64,000 nt of DNA, taken from NCBI GenBank assembly GCA_000719025.1, contig JODP01000016.1, positions 124,001 through 188,000 of the forward strand, read 5' to 3'. The notes below the pieces were generated by a model. The model was not told the origin of the DNA. It saw nothing but the letters and a program-made list of their open reading frames with translations, and searched no databases. The translations under genes were made by a program, and so were the position numbers. The stretch comes from Kineosporia aurantiaca JCM 3230. Lineage in GTDB: Bacteria > Actinomycetota > Actinomycetes > Actinomycetales > Kineosporiaceae. Positions 38,057 to 46,318 of this stretch are shown one piece after another (within the stretch, counting starts at the first letter, position 1; every line of letters begins with the position of its first letter).

Positions 38057-39586
38057 GTGCCCGTGGTCGCCCCTCGCTCCGATACCCGCTCCAATACCCG
38101 GTCCGTCGCCCTGGTCACCCTGGGATGCGCCCGGAACGAGGTCGATTCGGAGGAATTGGCCGGTCGCCTGGCCGCCGCCGGCTGGAATCTCGTCGACGAC
38201 GCGGCGAACGCCGACGTCGCGGTGGTGAACACCTGCGGCTTCGTCGAGCAGGCCAAGAAGGACTCGATCGACGTGCTGATGGAGGCGGCCGAGCTGAAGG
38301 ACGACGGCGCGGCCCGCACCCAGGCCGTGGTCGCCGTCGGCTGCATGGCCGAGCGGTACGGCGAGCAGCTGGCCGAATCGCTGCCCGAGGCCGATGCGGT
38401 GCTCGGCTTCGACTCCTACGCCGACCTGTCCAGCCACCTGGACGCGATCCTGCACGGCGAGAAGCCGAAGTCGCACGTACCGGTAGACCGCCGCACCCTC
38501 CTTCCGCTCACCCCGGCCGCGCGTTCCGGCGCTGCGGTCGCAGTGCCCGGCCACGCGCAGGAGCCGGTGGTCCTCACCGACCTGCCGGACGGCCTGGCCC
38601 CGGTCAGCGGCCCGCGCGTGATCCGGGCCCGGCTCGACAACGGACGTCCCTGGGCGCCGCTGAAGCTGGCCTCCGGTTGCGACCGGCGCTGCACCTTCTG
38701 CGCCATCCCGGCCTTCCGCGGCGCCTTCCTGTCCCGCCGCCCGGCCGAGGTGCTGACCGAGGCCCGCTGGCTGGGGGAGCGCGGGGTCAAGGAACTGTTC
38801 CTGGTCAGCGAGAACTCCACGTCCTACGGCAAGGACCTGGGCGATCTGCGGCTGCTGGAGACGATGCTGCCCGAGCTGGCCGCGGTCGAGGGCGTCGACC
38901 GGGTGCGGGTCTCCTACCTGCAGCCGGCCGAGCTGCGTCCGGGCCTGATCGACGCGATCGCCGGCACCGACGGGGTGGCTCCCTACTTCGACCTGTCCTT
39001 CCAGCACTCCTCCAACCGGGTGCTGCGACGGATGCGCCGGTTCGGCAGCACCGAGGACTTCCTGACCCTGCTGCGGGGCGTCCGCGAGCGCAGCCCGGAG
39101 GCCGGCATCCGCTCGAACGTGATCGTCGGCTTCCCGGGGGAGACCGAGGCCGATCTGGAGGAGCTGGCCGGCTTCCTCACCGAGGCCCGGCTCGACGTGG
39201 TCGGCGTGTTCGGCTACTCGGACGAGGACGGCACCGAGGCGGCCACCCTGGACAGCAAGCTCAGCACCGACGAGGTGGCCGACCGGGTGGCCTACCTGAC
39301 CGGCCTGGTCGAGGAGCTCACCGCGCAGCGCGCCGAGGAGCGGATCGGCGAGCGGGTACGGGTCCTGGTCGAGGGCACGGACGAGGACGACCCGGACACC
39401 GTGATCGGCCGCGCCGCGCACCAGGGCCCCGAGGTGGACGGCCAGGTGCTGCTGCCCGGGGTGAAGGCCGCGCCCGGCGACTGGATCGAGGCCGTGGTCA
39501 CCGAGACCCTGGGCGTCGACCTGATCGCCGCCGCCTCCGAGCCCGCCCTCTCCGGTGCCTCGTCCTCGGTGAACTCAGCAGGGTGA
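38057..39586 (+). CDS. rimO: Ribosomal protein S12 methylthiotransferase RimO
   Basis: Radical-SAM enzyme that methylthiolates Asp89 of S12. The 509-residue protein has an N-terminal UPF0004 domain (TLGCARNEVDSEE, NTCGFVEQAKKDS, VGCMAERY with three cluster Cys), the radical-SAM cluster CDRRCTFCAIP and a C-terminal TRAM domain. It is longer than E. coli RimO because of an insertion between the first two domains (around residues 135-190). GTG start 38057 lies 18 bases after the upstream hairpin. Overlaps pgsA by four bases. Confidence 0.95.
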   Translation: MPVVAPRSDTRSNTRSVALVTLGCARNEVDSEELAGRLAAAGWNLVDDAANADVAVVNTCGFVEQAKKDSIDVLMEAAELKDDGAARTQAVVAVGCMAERYGEQLAESLPEADAVLGFDSYADLSSHLDAILHGEKPKSHVPVDRRTLLPLTPAARSGAAVAVPGHAQEPVVLTDLPDGLAPVSGPRVIRARLDNGRPWAPLKLASGCDRRCTFCAIPAFRGAFLSRRPAEVLTEARWLGERGVKELFLVSENSTSYGKDLGDLRLLETMLPELAAVEGVDRVRVSYLQPAELRPGLIDAIAGTDGVAPYFDLSFQHSSNRVLRRMRRFGSTEDFLTLLRGVRERSPEAGIRSNVIVGFPGETEADLEELAGFLTEARLDVVGVFGYSDEDGTEAATLDSKLSTDEVADRVAYLTGLVEELTAQRAEERIGERVRVLVEGTDEDDPDTVIGRAAHQGPEVDGQVLLPGVKAAPGDWIEAVVTETLGVDLIAAASEPALSGASSSVNSAG

Positions 39587-40185
39587 GCACGACGACCGAG
39601 ACGGCGCCCAGCAACTGGAACATCGCGAACGCGCTGACGGCGCTGCGGATCGCGCTGGTCCCGCTGTTCGCCGTCCTGATGCTCCACGAGGACGGCCGGT
39701 CGACGACCTGGCGGATCGCCGCCGCGGTGGCCTTCGCCGGGGCGATCATCACCGACCGGATCGACGGCGACCTGGCCCGCAGCCGCGGGCTGGTCACCGA
39801 CCTGGGCAAGATCGCCGACCCGATCGCCGACAAGGCACTGATCGGGGCCGCGCTGATCGCCCTGTCGATCATCGGTGAGCTGTGGTGGTGGGTCACCGTG
39901 CTGGTGCTGTTCCGCGAGCTCGGGATCACCGTCATGCGGTTCTTCATGATCCGTTACGGGGTGATGGCGGCCGGGCGCGGCGGCAAGCTGAAGACGGTGG
40001 CCCAGTCGCTCGCGATCATGCTGCTGCTCTTCCCCCTGCCGGACGCGGTGGAGCCGGTGGCCTATTTCTTCATGGGGGTCGCGGTGCTGCTGACCGTGGT
40101 CACCGGCCTGGACTACGTGCTCCAGGCGATCCGGTTGCGCCGCAGCGGGCGCGGCAGCGCGGCTGCTCGCACGCAAACCTCCTGA
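39583..40185 (+). CDS. pgsA: CDP-diacylglycerol--glycerol-3-phosphate phosphatidyltransferase
   Basis: Integral membrane enzyme for phosphatidylglycerol phosphate. The 200-residue protein has the complete CDP-alcohol phosphotransferase motif D-x2-DG-x2-AR-x8-G-x3-D-x3-D (TDRIDGDLARSRG then LGKIADPIADK) and about five membrane segments. GTG 39583 overlaps the rimO stop. The order rimO-pgsA-cinA-clgR is a conserved actinobacterial block. A different CDP-alcohol substrate cannot be excluded. Confidence 0.93.
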   Translation: MSTTTETAPSNWNIANALTALRIALVPLFAVLMLHEDGRSTTWRIAAAVAFAGAIITDRIDGDLARSRGLVTDLGKIADPIADKALIGAALIALSIIGELWWWVTVLVLFRELGITVMRFFMIRYGVMAAGRGGKLKTVAQSLAIMLLLFPLPDAVEPVAYFFMGVAVLLTVVTGLDYVLQAIRLRRSGRGSAAARTQTS

Positions 40186-40245
40186 CCTGCCGACGCGCGG
40201 ACCGACTTCGGTCGAGGCGGGGGCGTTCGGTGGCAGGCTGGGCGG

Positions 40246-40890
40246 ATGCCTCAGACGCACGACACCCCGCCGCGGGATCTTCAGCCCGGCGAGGCGGATC
40301 TCGACGAGCTGGTCGCCTCCCCCCACCACGTCGCGGTCGACGCCGAGATCGCGGCCGATATCGACCAGAGCGCGGCCCAGATCATTTCAGCCCTGAGCGA
40401 ACAAGGTCGCACCGTGGCCATTGCCGAATCCCTCACCGGGGGCATGGTGGCGGCCTCCTTGGTGGCCATCGCGGGTGCGTCGGCAGTGCTGCGTGGAGCC
40501 GTCGTCGCGTACGCCACCGTGCTCAAAAAGGACATCCTGGGCGTGGACGGAGATCTGCTCTCAGCGAAAGGGCCGGTCGATCCCGATGTGGCGGGCCAGA
40601 TGGCGGCCGGGGTGCGACGCCTGATGGGGGCCGACTACGGCCTGGCCACCACCGGGGTGGCCGGCCCCGGACCGGCCGACGGAGCCCCCGCCGGGCGGGT
40701 CTTCGTGGCCGTTGCGGGTCCCCTGGTGAAGGCCTCGGAACCGGCGACTGACCAGGACTTTTACCGGTCCGTAGATAACGGGCGGATCACGGCCCGGGTG
40801 CTGCGGCTGGACCTTCCGGGCGACCGCGCGGCGATCCGGCTGGGGAGTACCGCCCGGGTCCTGGAGCTCCTGATCCGGGTCATCGAGTGA
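40246..40890 (+). CDS. cinA: CinA family protein (nicotinamide-nucleotide amidase domain)
   Basis: Single-domain CinA-C/PncC protein of 214 residues. The family core starts with TVAIAESLTGGMVAASLVAIAGAS and continues GAVVAYATVLKKDILGV, ADYGLATTGVAGPGPADGAPAGRVFVAVA. The N-terminal 45 residues are non-conserved. Members deamidate nicotinamide mononucleotide. ATG 40246, 60 bases after pgsA. Confidence 0.93.
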   Translation: MPQTHDTPPRDLQPGEADLDELVASPHHVAVDAEIAADIDQSAAQIISALSEQGRTVAIAESLTGGMVAASLVAIAGASAVLRGAVVAYATVLKKDILGVDGDLLSAKGPVDPDVAGQMAAGVRRLMGADYGLATTGVAGPGPADGAPAGRVFVAVAGPLVKASEPATDQDFYRSVDNGRITARVLRLDLPGDRAAIRLGSTARVLELLIRVIE

Positions 40891-41298
40891 CGCATTGCGG
40901 TCATTCGCACACTCAGGGCAGCTTCGTCAAGGGTCCGTCAAAGATGAGTCAGGTCGCCTCAACCCCGGAACAGGGGCACCCTCTCCACCGTTGAGACTCA
41001 CATGTCGCCAGTTGCCAACAGGTCCGAAAGTGCTGCACCGGCACGCGTAGTTCGGACTCCTGCGCGACCGCTGTCGGTGTCGCGGGGTACGGTAAATCCA
41101 CCACGACCCACATCGGCCGTTCCCCAGGTTTCGCGTCCGATGATCGATCGGGGTAAAGAACAGTCCGTCAAGACGAACGGACGCCGGACTGTCGGCCACA
41201 CGGTCGTAACGGTTCGGGGGCAAGATGGTGCCAACACCGTCGAGCCTCGCCTTCCGGGCGGGGCGCCGAGGGTAGGACCACAGAAAGGAGGGCGCGCC
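40891..41298. promoter_or_regulatory. cinA-clgR intergenic region
   Basis: About 410 bases without a supported gene. It holds a PafBC-type promoter motif at 41071-41093, an inverted repeat CAGTCCG (41161-41167) with CGGACTG (41185-41191) that could fold in the leader, and the AAAGGAGG ribosome-binding site of clgR at 41284-41291. A CGCC-N5-GGCG repeat near 41249 resembles half of a ClgR box but its spacing does not match described consensus sites. Confidence 0.5.
41071..41093 (+). promoter_or_regulatory. Candidate PafBC (RecA-NDp-type) promoter of clgR
   Basis: CTGTCGGTG, then exactly 8 bases, then TACGGT. The known mycobacterial motif is TTGTCRGTG-N8-TANNNT; this site differs only in the first base. 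It lies about 205 bases upstream of the clgR ATG, so a long leader is implied. The same motif precedes recA in this window. Confidence 0.6.
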
Positions 41299-41610
41299 AT
41301 GGTGCTTCTACGGCAGGAGATCGGCGACGTGCTCCGTGACGCCAGGCGCCAGCAGGGGCGGACCCTGCGAGAGGTGTCCTCGGTGGCCCGTGTCTCCCTC
41401 GGCTACTTGAGCGAGGTCGAGCGCGGTCAGAAGGAGGCGTCGTCCGAGCTCCTCGCATCGATCTGTGGGGCGCTCGACGTCCCGCTGTCCTCGGTGCTCC
41501 ACGAGGTGAGTGAGCGGGTCGCCGCGGCCGAGAACCTCGTGCCGGCCACCGTTCGCGTGCCCGACACGGTTCCCGACGGTCTGGCCGGCGAGCTGGCCGG
41601 GGCCGCATAA
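41299..41610 (+). CDS. clgR: ClgR-type helix-turn-helix regulator
   Basis: XRE-family activator of Clp protease and stress genes in actinobacteria. The 103-residue protein has the ClgR core RQEIGDVLRDARRQQGRTLREVSSVARVSLGYLSEVERGQKEASSELL, where the HTH lies around residues 21-45. It ends in VPDGLAGELAGAA, with an Ala-Ala terminus reminiscent of Clp-degraded ClgR proteins of Streptomyces. ATG 41299 with AAAGGAGG 8 bases upstream. Position after cinA and before the recA region is conserved in the phylum. Confidence 0.92.
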   Translation: MVLLRQEIGDVLRDARRQQGRTLREVSSVARVSLGYLSEVERGQKEASSELLASICGALDVPLSSVLHEVSERVAAAENLVPATVRVPDTVPDGLAGELAGAA

Positions 41611-41632
41611 CCCCCAGAGTTTCACTTCAGTG

Positions 41633-41664
41633 GCGCTACCCCGGGCCTCGGCCCGGGGTAGCGC
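41633..41664. terminator. Bidirectional hairpin between clgR and nei
   Basis: Perfect 15-base stem (41633-41647 with 41650-41664) around a 2-base centre, between two convergent genes. Short T-rich sequence GCGTTTG follows on the plus strand. Confidence 0.75.
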
Positions 41665-41676
41665 GCGTTTGCGGGT

Positions 41677-42555
41677 CTATCGCCGGTACTGAGAACGCCG
41701 GGGGCGAGCCGGGTCTGCCCGGGTGGCACCCAACGGCCGGATCAGACGTCCATCATCGGTCGGTACCAACCCCGGCTGGCAGTGCGGACACCAGAACACC
41801 GGCCGCTCGGTCGGGGGTTCGCCCAGCGGAGCCACCCGGATCGTGGTGCCGCACCGGCGACAGGGCCGGCCGGAACGGGCATGCACGTAGGCCTCCTGCC
41901 CCTTACGTGCGTTGCCGGTGGTGACCTGAACCGCGCGATCCACGTTCACCGTCATCAGCCGGTGCGCCACCCGGACCAGGTCCTCGAGCCGGGGCACCTC
42001 GCTGGTCGGGGTCCATGGGTTCACGCCCCGCAGGAACGCGGCCTCGCTCATGAAGAACGTGCCGATCCCGGCCAGCACCTGCTGATCGAGCAGCACCAAG
42101 CCGATCGGACGCCGGCCCTGGTCCCGCACCCGCCCGGTGGCGACCGCCAGGTCCCAGTCCGGGGCGAGGATGTCCGGGCCGAGGTGGCCGACCAGGGTGT
42201 GCTCCCGGTCGGTGGCGACCAGGTCGAGCATCCCGAGGTGGTGACCGATCGTCGTCCATTCCTGATTGGCCAGGATCGCCCGGATCTCGTGCTCGGTGCG
42301 CGGGCGGCGCCAGGGCTCGCCGGTCCGGTGCACGTGCCAGGACCCCTCCATCCGCAGATGGCTGTGCAGGGTGGCGTTCTGCTCGAGCCGGATCAGCAGA
42401 TGCTTGCCGACCGCCACCACCTCGAGCACCTCGAGCCCGACCAGGTTCTCGCCGGCCAGGGAGGGCCAGCGCAGGTCCGCGGTGATCAGCTTCCGCCCGG
42501 CCAGCGCGGCGTGCAGGCGGCGGGCGGTCCGGAGAACGACGTCACCTTCGGGCAT
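41677..42555 (-). CDS. nei: Fpg/Nei-family DNA glycosylase/AP lyase (Nei2-like endonuclease VIII)
   Basis: Base-excision repair enzyme that removes oxidised bases. Residues after the initiator Met are PEGD, with catalytic Pro2 (after Met removal) and Glu; MPEGD is Nei-like, as Fpg has MPELP. The conserved Lys is in VAVGKHLLI, the helix-two-turn-helix follows, and a C-terminal zinc finger of the C-x2-C...C-x2-C type is intact (CRRCG and WCPHC). Length 292 residues. The start is ATG 42553-42555; the family N-terminus excludes the longer frame upstream. Confidence 0.95.
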   Translation of the reverse strand: MPEGDVVLRTARRLHAALAGRKLITADLRWPSLAGENLVGLEVLEVVAVGKHLLIRLEQNATLHSHLRMEGSWHVHRTGEPWRRPRTEHEIRAILANQEWTTIGHHLGMLDLVATDREHTLVGHLGPDILAPDWDLAVATGRVRDQGRRPIGLVLLDQQVLAGIGTFFMSEAAFLRGVNPWTPTSEVPRLEDLVRVAHRLMTVNVDRAVQVTTGNARKGQEAYVHARSGRPCRRCGTTIRVAPLGEPPTERPVFWCPHCQPGLVPTDDGRLIRPLGATRADPARPRRSQYRR

Positions 42556-42610
42556 TGGCTCAGCATGCCCCCAGCCGCGGTCGGCGTCGTGTCGGCGCGG
42601 CCCCTCAGTC

Positions 42611-42643
42611 GCACAAGGAACGTTGCACAAGACTTCTTGTGCA
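42611..42643. promoter_or_regulatory. Operator of the ArsR-MFS pair
   Basis: Perfect inverted repeat TGCACAAG-N4-CTTGTGCA at 42624-42643, with a third copy of the half-site GCACAAG at 42611-42617. It lies 16 bases before the start codon of the ArsR-type gene and overlaps a TTGCAC that could be its -35 element. Typical of autorepression. A/T-rich CATCTATCG follows, so the transcript may start close to the ATG (near-leaderless). Confidence 0.75.
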
Positions 42644-42658
42644 TCTATCGTCGAGGGC

Positions 42659-43255
42659 ATGGCCGACCAGAAGGGGCCCCTCGACGGGCCGAACACGATG
42701 AGGCTGAGCGATCCCAGGGCGATGCGGGCGCTGGCCCATCCACTGCGTCTGCAGTTGCTGGCCGAGCTGAGGATCCGGGGCCCGCAGTCGATCGGCATGC
42801 TCGGCGAGATCGTCGACGAGGCCCCCGGATCGGTCAGCTACCACATCGGCAAACTGGCCCAGTTCGGGTTCGTCGAAGAGGCTCCCGAACTCGCCCGCGA
42901 CCGCCGGGAACGCTGGTGGCGGGCATCCCACCACCACACCCAGACGTCCGCGTCCGAAGACCTGAAGGATCCGGAACGGCGCCTGGCCTCGAGGGAACTG
43001 CGCAGCACCTTCGCCCGGCGCCTGGGGGAGACGTACGAGGCCTATCTGGCGCAGGAACCGGCTCTGGACCCGGACTGGGTAGGAGCCTCCACCACCGGCG
43101 ATGAGTTCCTGCACCTGACCCTCGACCAGATGCGTGAGCTGAAAGCCGAAGTGAACGATCTGGTCCTGCGCTGGAGAGCGAAGGGGGCCGACGTCCCCCA
43201 GGAGAACACCGAAACCGCGATCCTCACCTATCAGCTGTTCCGGAGGCCCCAGTGA
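42659..43255 (+). CDS. ArsR-type winged-helix transcriptional regulator
   Basis: A 198-residue regulator. The N-terminal half is an ArsR/HTH_20 domain: SDPRAMRALAHPLRLQLLAELRIRGPQSIGMLGEIVDEAPGSVSYHIGKLAQFGFVEEAP. No metal-binding Cys motif is present, so a drug or other small ligand is more likely than a metal. The C-terminal half is helical. ATG 42659 sits 15 bases after a perfect palindrome. It overlaps the MFS gene by four bases (GTGA), suggesting that the regulator controls its own efflux pump. Confidence 0.88.
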   Translation: MADQKGPLDGPNTMRLSDPRAMRALAHPLRLQLLAELRIRGPQSIGMLGEIVDEAPGSVSYHIGKLAQFGFVEEAPELARDRRERWWRASHHHTQTSASEDLKDPERRLASRELRSTFARRLGETYEAYLAQEPALDPDWVGASTTGDEFLHLTLDQMRELKAEVNDLVLRWRAKGADVPQENTETAILTYQLFRRPQ

Positions 43256-44526
43256 CGCGCCGCCCCAGCTCCCTGTACGCGCTCTACCTGGCCCACACCG
43301 TCTCGCTCACCGGCAACATGATCACGATCATCGCCCTGCCGCTGTACGTGCTGGGTCGCACCGGTTCAGCGTCCGCCACCGGGTTCGCCGGGGTAGTGGC
43401 GACCTTGCCGATCGTTCTGGGTGACCTGTTCGGCGGCACCATCGTCGACCGGTTCGGCTACCGGCGGGCAAGCGTCCTTACCGATCTGGCCGGTGGCAGC
43501 CTGATCGTGCTGGTGCCGACCCTGCATGTCACCACCGGCATCCCGTTGTGGGCGGTCTTCGCGCTCATCTTCACCGCTACCTTGCTCGATGCCCCGGGCC
43601 AGACCGCGCGCCGCGCAATGTTGCCGGAAGTGGCCGAACAGGCGGGGGTTCCGTTAGAACGCGCAGTGGGATGGATGGAGGCCTGCGAGCGCGGCGCCCG
43701 GCTGATCGGTGCACCTGTAGCCGGCGTCCTCGTAGTCACCGTGGGCGGCCTACAGGCACTGTTCGTCGACAGCGCGAGCTTCCTGATCTCGGCGTTGCTA
43801 GTGGCCCGGCTGGTGCGGGTGGCGGGCCAGGTCGTGGAGCAGGAGGTTCCGGAGCCATACTGGAAGGGGTTGCGCGCCGGACTGACCTTCGTGCTCAAGG
43901 ACCGGCTGATGCGGGCCATCGTCGCAATCGTCGTGGTCACGAATCTTTTTGACGCCGCGAACAGCACCGTGCTCCTACCCGTCTACGCCGAACGCGAGCT
44001 CGGGGGAGCGGTAGCGCTGGGCCTGTTGGTCGGCGTGACCGGGGGCGGAGCCTTCGTCGGCTCGCTGCTGTTCGGCGTCATCGGCCATCGCCTGCCCCGC
44101 CGCCCCACGATGATCATTGCCTTCACCCTGGCCGGCGGCCCGACCTACCTGGCGCTGGCGGCCGGTCTGCCCTTCGGCGTTCTGCTGGTGGTCAAAGCCC
44201 TGGCCGGATTCTGCGCCGGCGCGGTGAACCCGATCCTCGGCGCGGTACAGCTGGAACGCATTCCGCCGAACATGCGGGCCCGGGCCTTCGGCCTGATCAA
44301 CGCCGGTTGCTGGGCCGGGATGCCGCTCGGCAGCCTGATCGCGGGCTTCGCCGTCGAGCACTGGGGTCTGCGCCCTACGCTGATCGCCGTCGGCCTCGGC
44401 TACTTGTTCATGACGCTGCAGCCCGCCCGGGGCGGCGTCTGGCGAGAACTGGACCGGCCCGAGCCGGTTGCCGAAGACCCGACAGACCCGGCCTCGGTGG
44501 GGATGGAACCCTCCGCCGTAAAGTGA
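43252..44526 (+). CDS. MFS transporter, probable efflux pump
   Basis: Major facilitator protein of 424 residues with about twelve membrane segments. Features of the DHA3-like enterobactin/macrolide exporter group are visible: SLTGNMITIIALPLYVL in helix 1, the loop 2-3 motif GGTIVDRFGYRRASV, and a second half with GHRLPRRPTM. GTG start 43252 overlaps the ArsR-type stop by four bases. The substrate is unknown; linkage to the regulator suggests inducible export. Confidence 0.88.
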   Translation: MTRRPSSLYALYLAHTVSLTGNMITIIALPLYVLGRTGSASATGFAGVVATLPIVLGDLFGGTIVDRFGYRRASVLTDLAGGSLIVLVPTLHVTTGIPLWAVFALIFTATLLDAPGQTARRAMLPEVAEQAGVPLERAVGWMEACERGARLIGAPVAGVLVVTVGGLQALFVDSASFLISALLVARLVRVAGQVVEQEVPEPYWKGLRAGLTFVLKDRLMRAIVAIVVVTNLFDAANSTVLLPVYAERELGGAVALGLLVGVTGGGAFVGSLLFGVIGHRLPRRPTMIIAFTLAGGPTYLALAAGLPFGVLLVVKALAGFCAGAVNPILGAVQLERIPPNMRARAFGLINAGCWAGMPLGSLIAGFAVEHWGLRPTLIAVGLGYLFMTLQPARGGVWRELDRPEPVAEDPTDPASVGMEPSAVK

Positions 44527-44563
44527 GCGGTTCGTACCGGACAGAGCGGGTGGGGGAGCACAA

Positions 44564-45001
44564 GTGGTCAACGAGTCCGGTTCGTGGACGCCAGGGGCGC
44601 CCGGAGTGCTGGAACTGCCGTCGGGTCGCCTGGTGCGCGGCCGTGGCCTGCGCAAGGGCCTCCCGCCCGGCCCCGAGCCCGAGTTCGGCGTCTACCTGCT
44701 GGGACGCCAGCCCCCAGTCACGGACTGGGCCGGCCGCTGGATCCGCTGGCCCGACTTCCGCCTGCCCACCGACTGTGAGGACGCCCGCCGGGCTCTGCAG
44801 GAAGCCTGGACGCGCGCGGACCACCAGCGCGTGGAGATTGCCTGCGGAGGTGGTCGCGGCCGCACCGGCACCGCGCTCGCCTGCCTGGCCGTGCTGGACG
44901 GCGTTCACCCGGATGCGGCGGTGGCCTACGTGCGTGAGCGATATTCGCCGAAGGCGGTCGAAACACCTTGGCAGAGAAAGTTTGTCGAGAACTTCATTTG
45001 A
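44564..45001 (+). CDS. Protein-tyrosine-phosphatase-like protein
   Basis: A 145-residue protein with the CX5R phosphatase loop CGGGRGRTG (Cys94, Arg100) followed by TALACLAVLDGVHPDAAVAYVRERY, a helix typical of dual-specificity phosphatases. The general-acid loop may be the D in the segment RWPDFRLPTD. GTG start 44564. Downstream of the MFS gene by 37 bases and convergent with the CehA-type gene. Substrate could be phosphoprotein or an inositol- or nucleotide-like phosphate. Confidence 0.8.
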   Translation: MVNESGSWTPGAPGVLELPSGRLVRGRGLRKGLPPGPEPEFGVYLLGRQPPVTDWAGRWIRWPDFRLPTDCEDARRALQEAWTRADHQRVEIACGGGRGRTGTALACLAVLDGVHPDAAVAYVRERYSPKAVETPWQRKFVENFI

Positions 45002-45027
45002 GGACGCCCTGAGCTGGCTCACTGGGG

Positions 45028-46164
45028 TCAGTCCAGGACGATGGGGTTGGTGAAGGCGGCCATGGATCCGTCACGGTGGCGCACCTCGCAGCGGACCAAG
45101 CGGGCTTCTCCTGCGTTGCCACCCCAGGCCGTGCGGTGGCTAGGTCCAGAAAAGTTCTCTCGGAGGACTTCTCCGCGATCAGTGTGGAAGCTGACGACTC
45201 CGCCGGCTAGACCCCGCACCTGAAGATGCACCGTGAACGGCTCGCCCCTAGTGGCCAGCCGCTCGCCGATCTCGGCCCGTTCGGCCTGGTCGGCCCGTTC
45301 GGCCTGGTCGGCCCGTTCGGCCTGGTCGGCCTGGTCGGCCTGGTCGGCCTGGTCGGCCTGGTCGGCCTGGTCGGCCTGGTCGGCTCCAGAAGTGGCTGAA
45401 GACTTCGGCTTGGTCTGGGCCGACCCGGAAGTGGCTGAGAACTCCAGTTCGATCTGGGTCGACCCGGCGACCCAGCTCCGCCCGGCCCGGATCCCGGCCA
45501 GCAGGGCCTCCGGACTCAGGGCCTCGGCCAGCACCACGGTATGGGGCAGGCCTATCTGACCTTCCAAATGCGTGTCGCTGTTTCCCATGGCCGGTCGCCA
45601 CCACCCTTCCCGGATGTCCCGGGCCAAGTCGCGGCTCCAATCGTCCAACCCTGCCTCGTTATCCGCATTCCATGGCCGGTCCGACGTCCAGAGTCCGTTC
45701 CACACCTCGACGACATCGAAGCCGTCGTAGGGGTAGCGGAATGTGCCCGTGGGGTAGGGAGCGTGCGGATGACACACGACGCCGATGCCACTCACTGCAT
45801 GAACCTGGTCCAGGTGCTGCTGAACGACCTGATCTCGTACTCCGTAGCGCCAGTCGACCAGCTGCCCCGACCGGATCCCCAGGGCCAGCCAGTGTCCACT
45901 CTCGGTGGTGACCTCTTCTCCGATGACGATCGTAAGTCCTTCCGCAGCAGCCAGGCTCCATGCCTGATGGGCATCGGCGGTGTTGTGCTCCGTCGTGGCC
46001 ATGAAGTCCATGCCGACCCTGCGAGCCTCCGCAACCAACTGCGCTGGGGTCAGTTCCCCGTCCGAGTAGACGGAATGCACGTGGCAATCTCCCCGATACC
46101 AGCGTCGGTTTCCAGAGACCGAAGGCTGGTCGGGCGGGGCAACCTCTTCCACCACCGTTTGCAT
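45028..46164 (-). CDS. CehA/McbA-family PHP metallohydrolase with ADQ repeat
   Basis: A 378-residue PHP-domain protein. Metal-binding motifs: WYRGDCHVHSVYSDGEL at the start, TTEHNTAD, a GEEVTTESGHWLALG segment, CHPHAPYP and GNSDTH. This pattern is typical of CehA/McbA carbamate hydrolase relatives. A C-terminal beta domain (VHLQVRGLAGGVVSFHTD) is separated from the catalytic part by a repetitive linker of ADQ and ADQAER units preceded by two SATSG copies. Start at ATG 46162-46164 is assumed from the fold; a further upstream start is possible. Substrate unknown. Confidence 0.82.
   Translation of the reverse strand: MQTVVEEVAPPDQPSVSGNRRWYRGDCHVHSVYSDGELTPAQLVAEARRVGMDFMATTEHNTADAHQAWSLAAAEGLTIVIGEEVTTESGHWLALGIRSGQLVDWRYGVRDQVVQQHLDQVHAVSGIGVVCHPHAPYPTGTFRYPYDGFDVVEVWNGLWTSDRPWNADNEAGLDDWSRDLARDIREGWWRPAMGNSDTHLEGQIGLPHTVVLAEALSPEALLAGIRAGRSWVAGSTQIELEFSATSGSAQTKPKSSATSGADQADQADQADQADQADQADQAERADQAERADQAERAEIGERLATRGEPFTVHLQVRGLAGGVVSFHTDRGEVLRENFSGPSHRTAWGGNAGEARLVRCEVRHRDGSMAAFTNPIVLD
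45272..45384. repeat. In-frame 9/18-base tandem repeat inside the CehA-type gene
   Basis: Near-perfect direct repeats of GGTCGGCCT-type 9-mers, plus three 18-base units in which one 9-mer reads CGGCCCGTT. In the minus-strand frame they encode about seven ADQ units and three ADQAER units. All units are multiples of three, so gain or loss of copies keeps the frame. Confidence 0.9.
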
Positions 46165-46265
46165 TCGACCACTGTACCCAGATGATCCGGGTCCTGGATC
46201 GGGCTGTGGATAAGTGTAATCCGGCCAGCTCCAGAGGTTTTGAAGATCTAACGGAGTGACGTATT

Positions 46266-46281
46266 CTGGACGTACGTTCGA
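46266..46281 (+). promoter_or_regulatory. LexA (SOS)-like box upstream of the 13E12-type gene
   Basis: CTGGAC-GTAC-GTTCGA matches the mycobacterial SOS consensus TCGAAC-N4-GTTCGA at 9 of 12 fixed positions, with a perfect right half. It lies 38 bases before the likely ATG. 13E12-family genes are known LexA targets in mycobacteria, which raises its plausibility. Confidence 0.5.
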
Positions 46282-46318
46282 ACGGACGCCTGCGATTGCG
46301 CTGGGGGGTGCAGTCACC

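Noticed and set aside
41240..41265. CGCC-N5-GGCG near clgR as a ClgR autoregulatory box
   Set aside because: Spacing and flanks do not match the described ClgR consensus, and such GC-rich dyads are common by chance in this genome.
46256..46318. ATG 46256 as start of the 13E12-type gene
   Set aside because: It lies upstream of the LexA-like box, and the encoded residues do not look like the family; ATG 46319 fits better.
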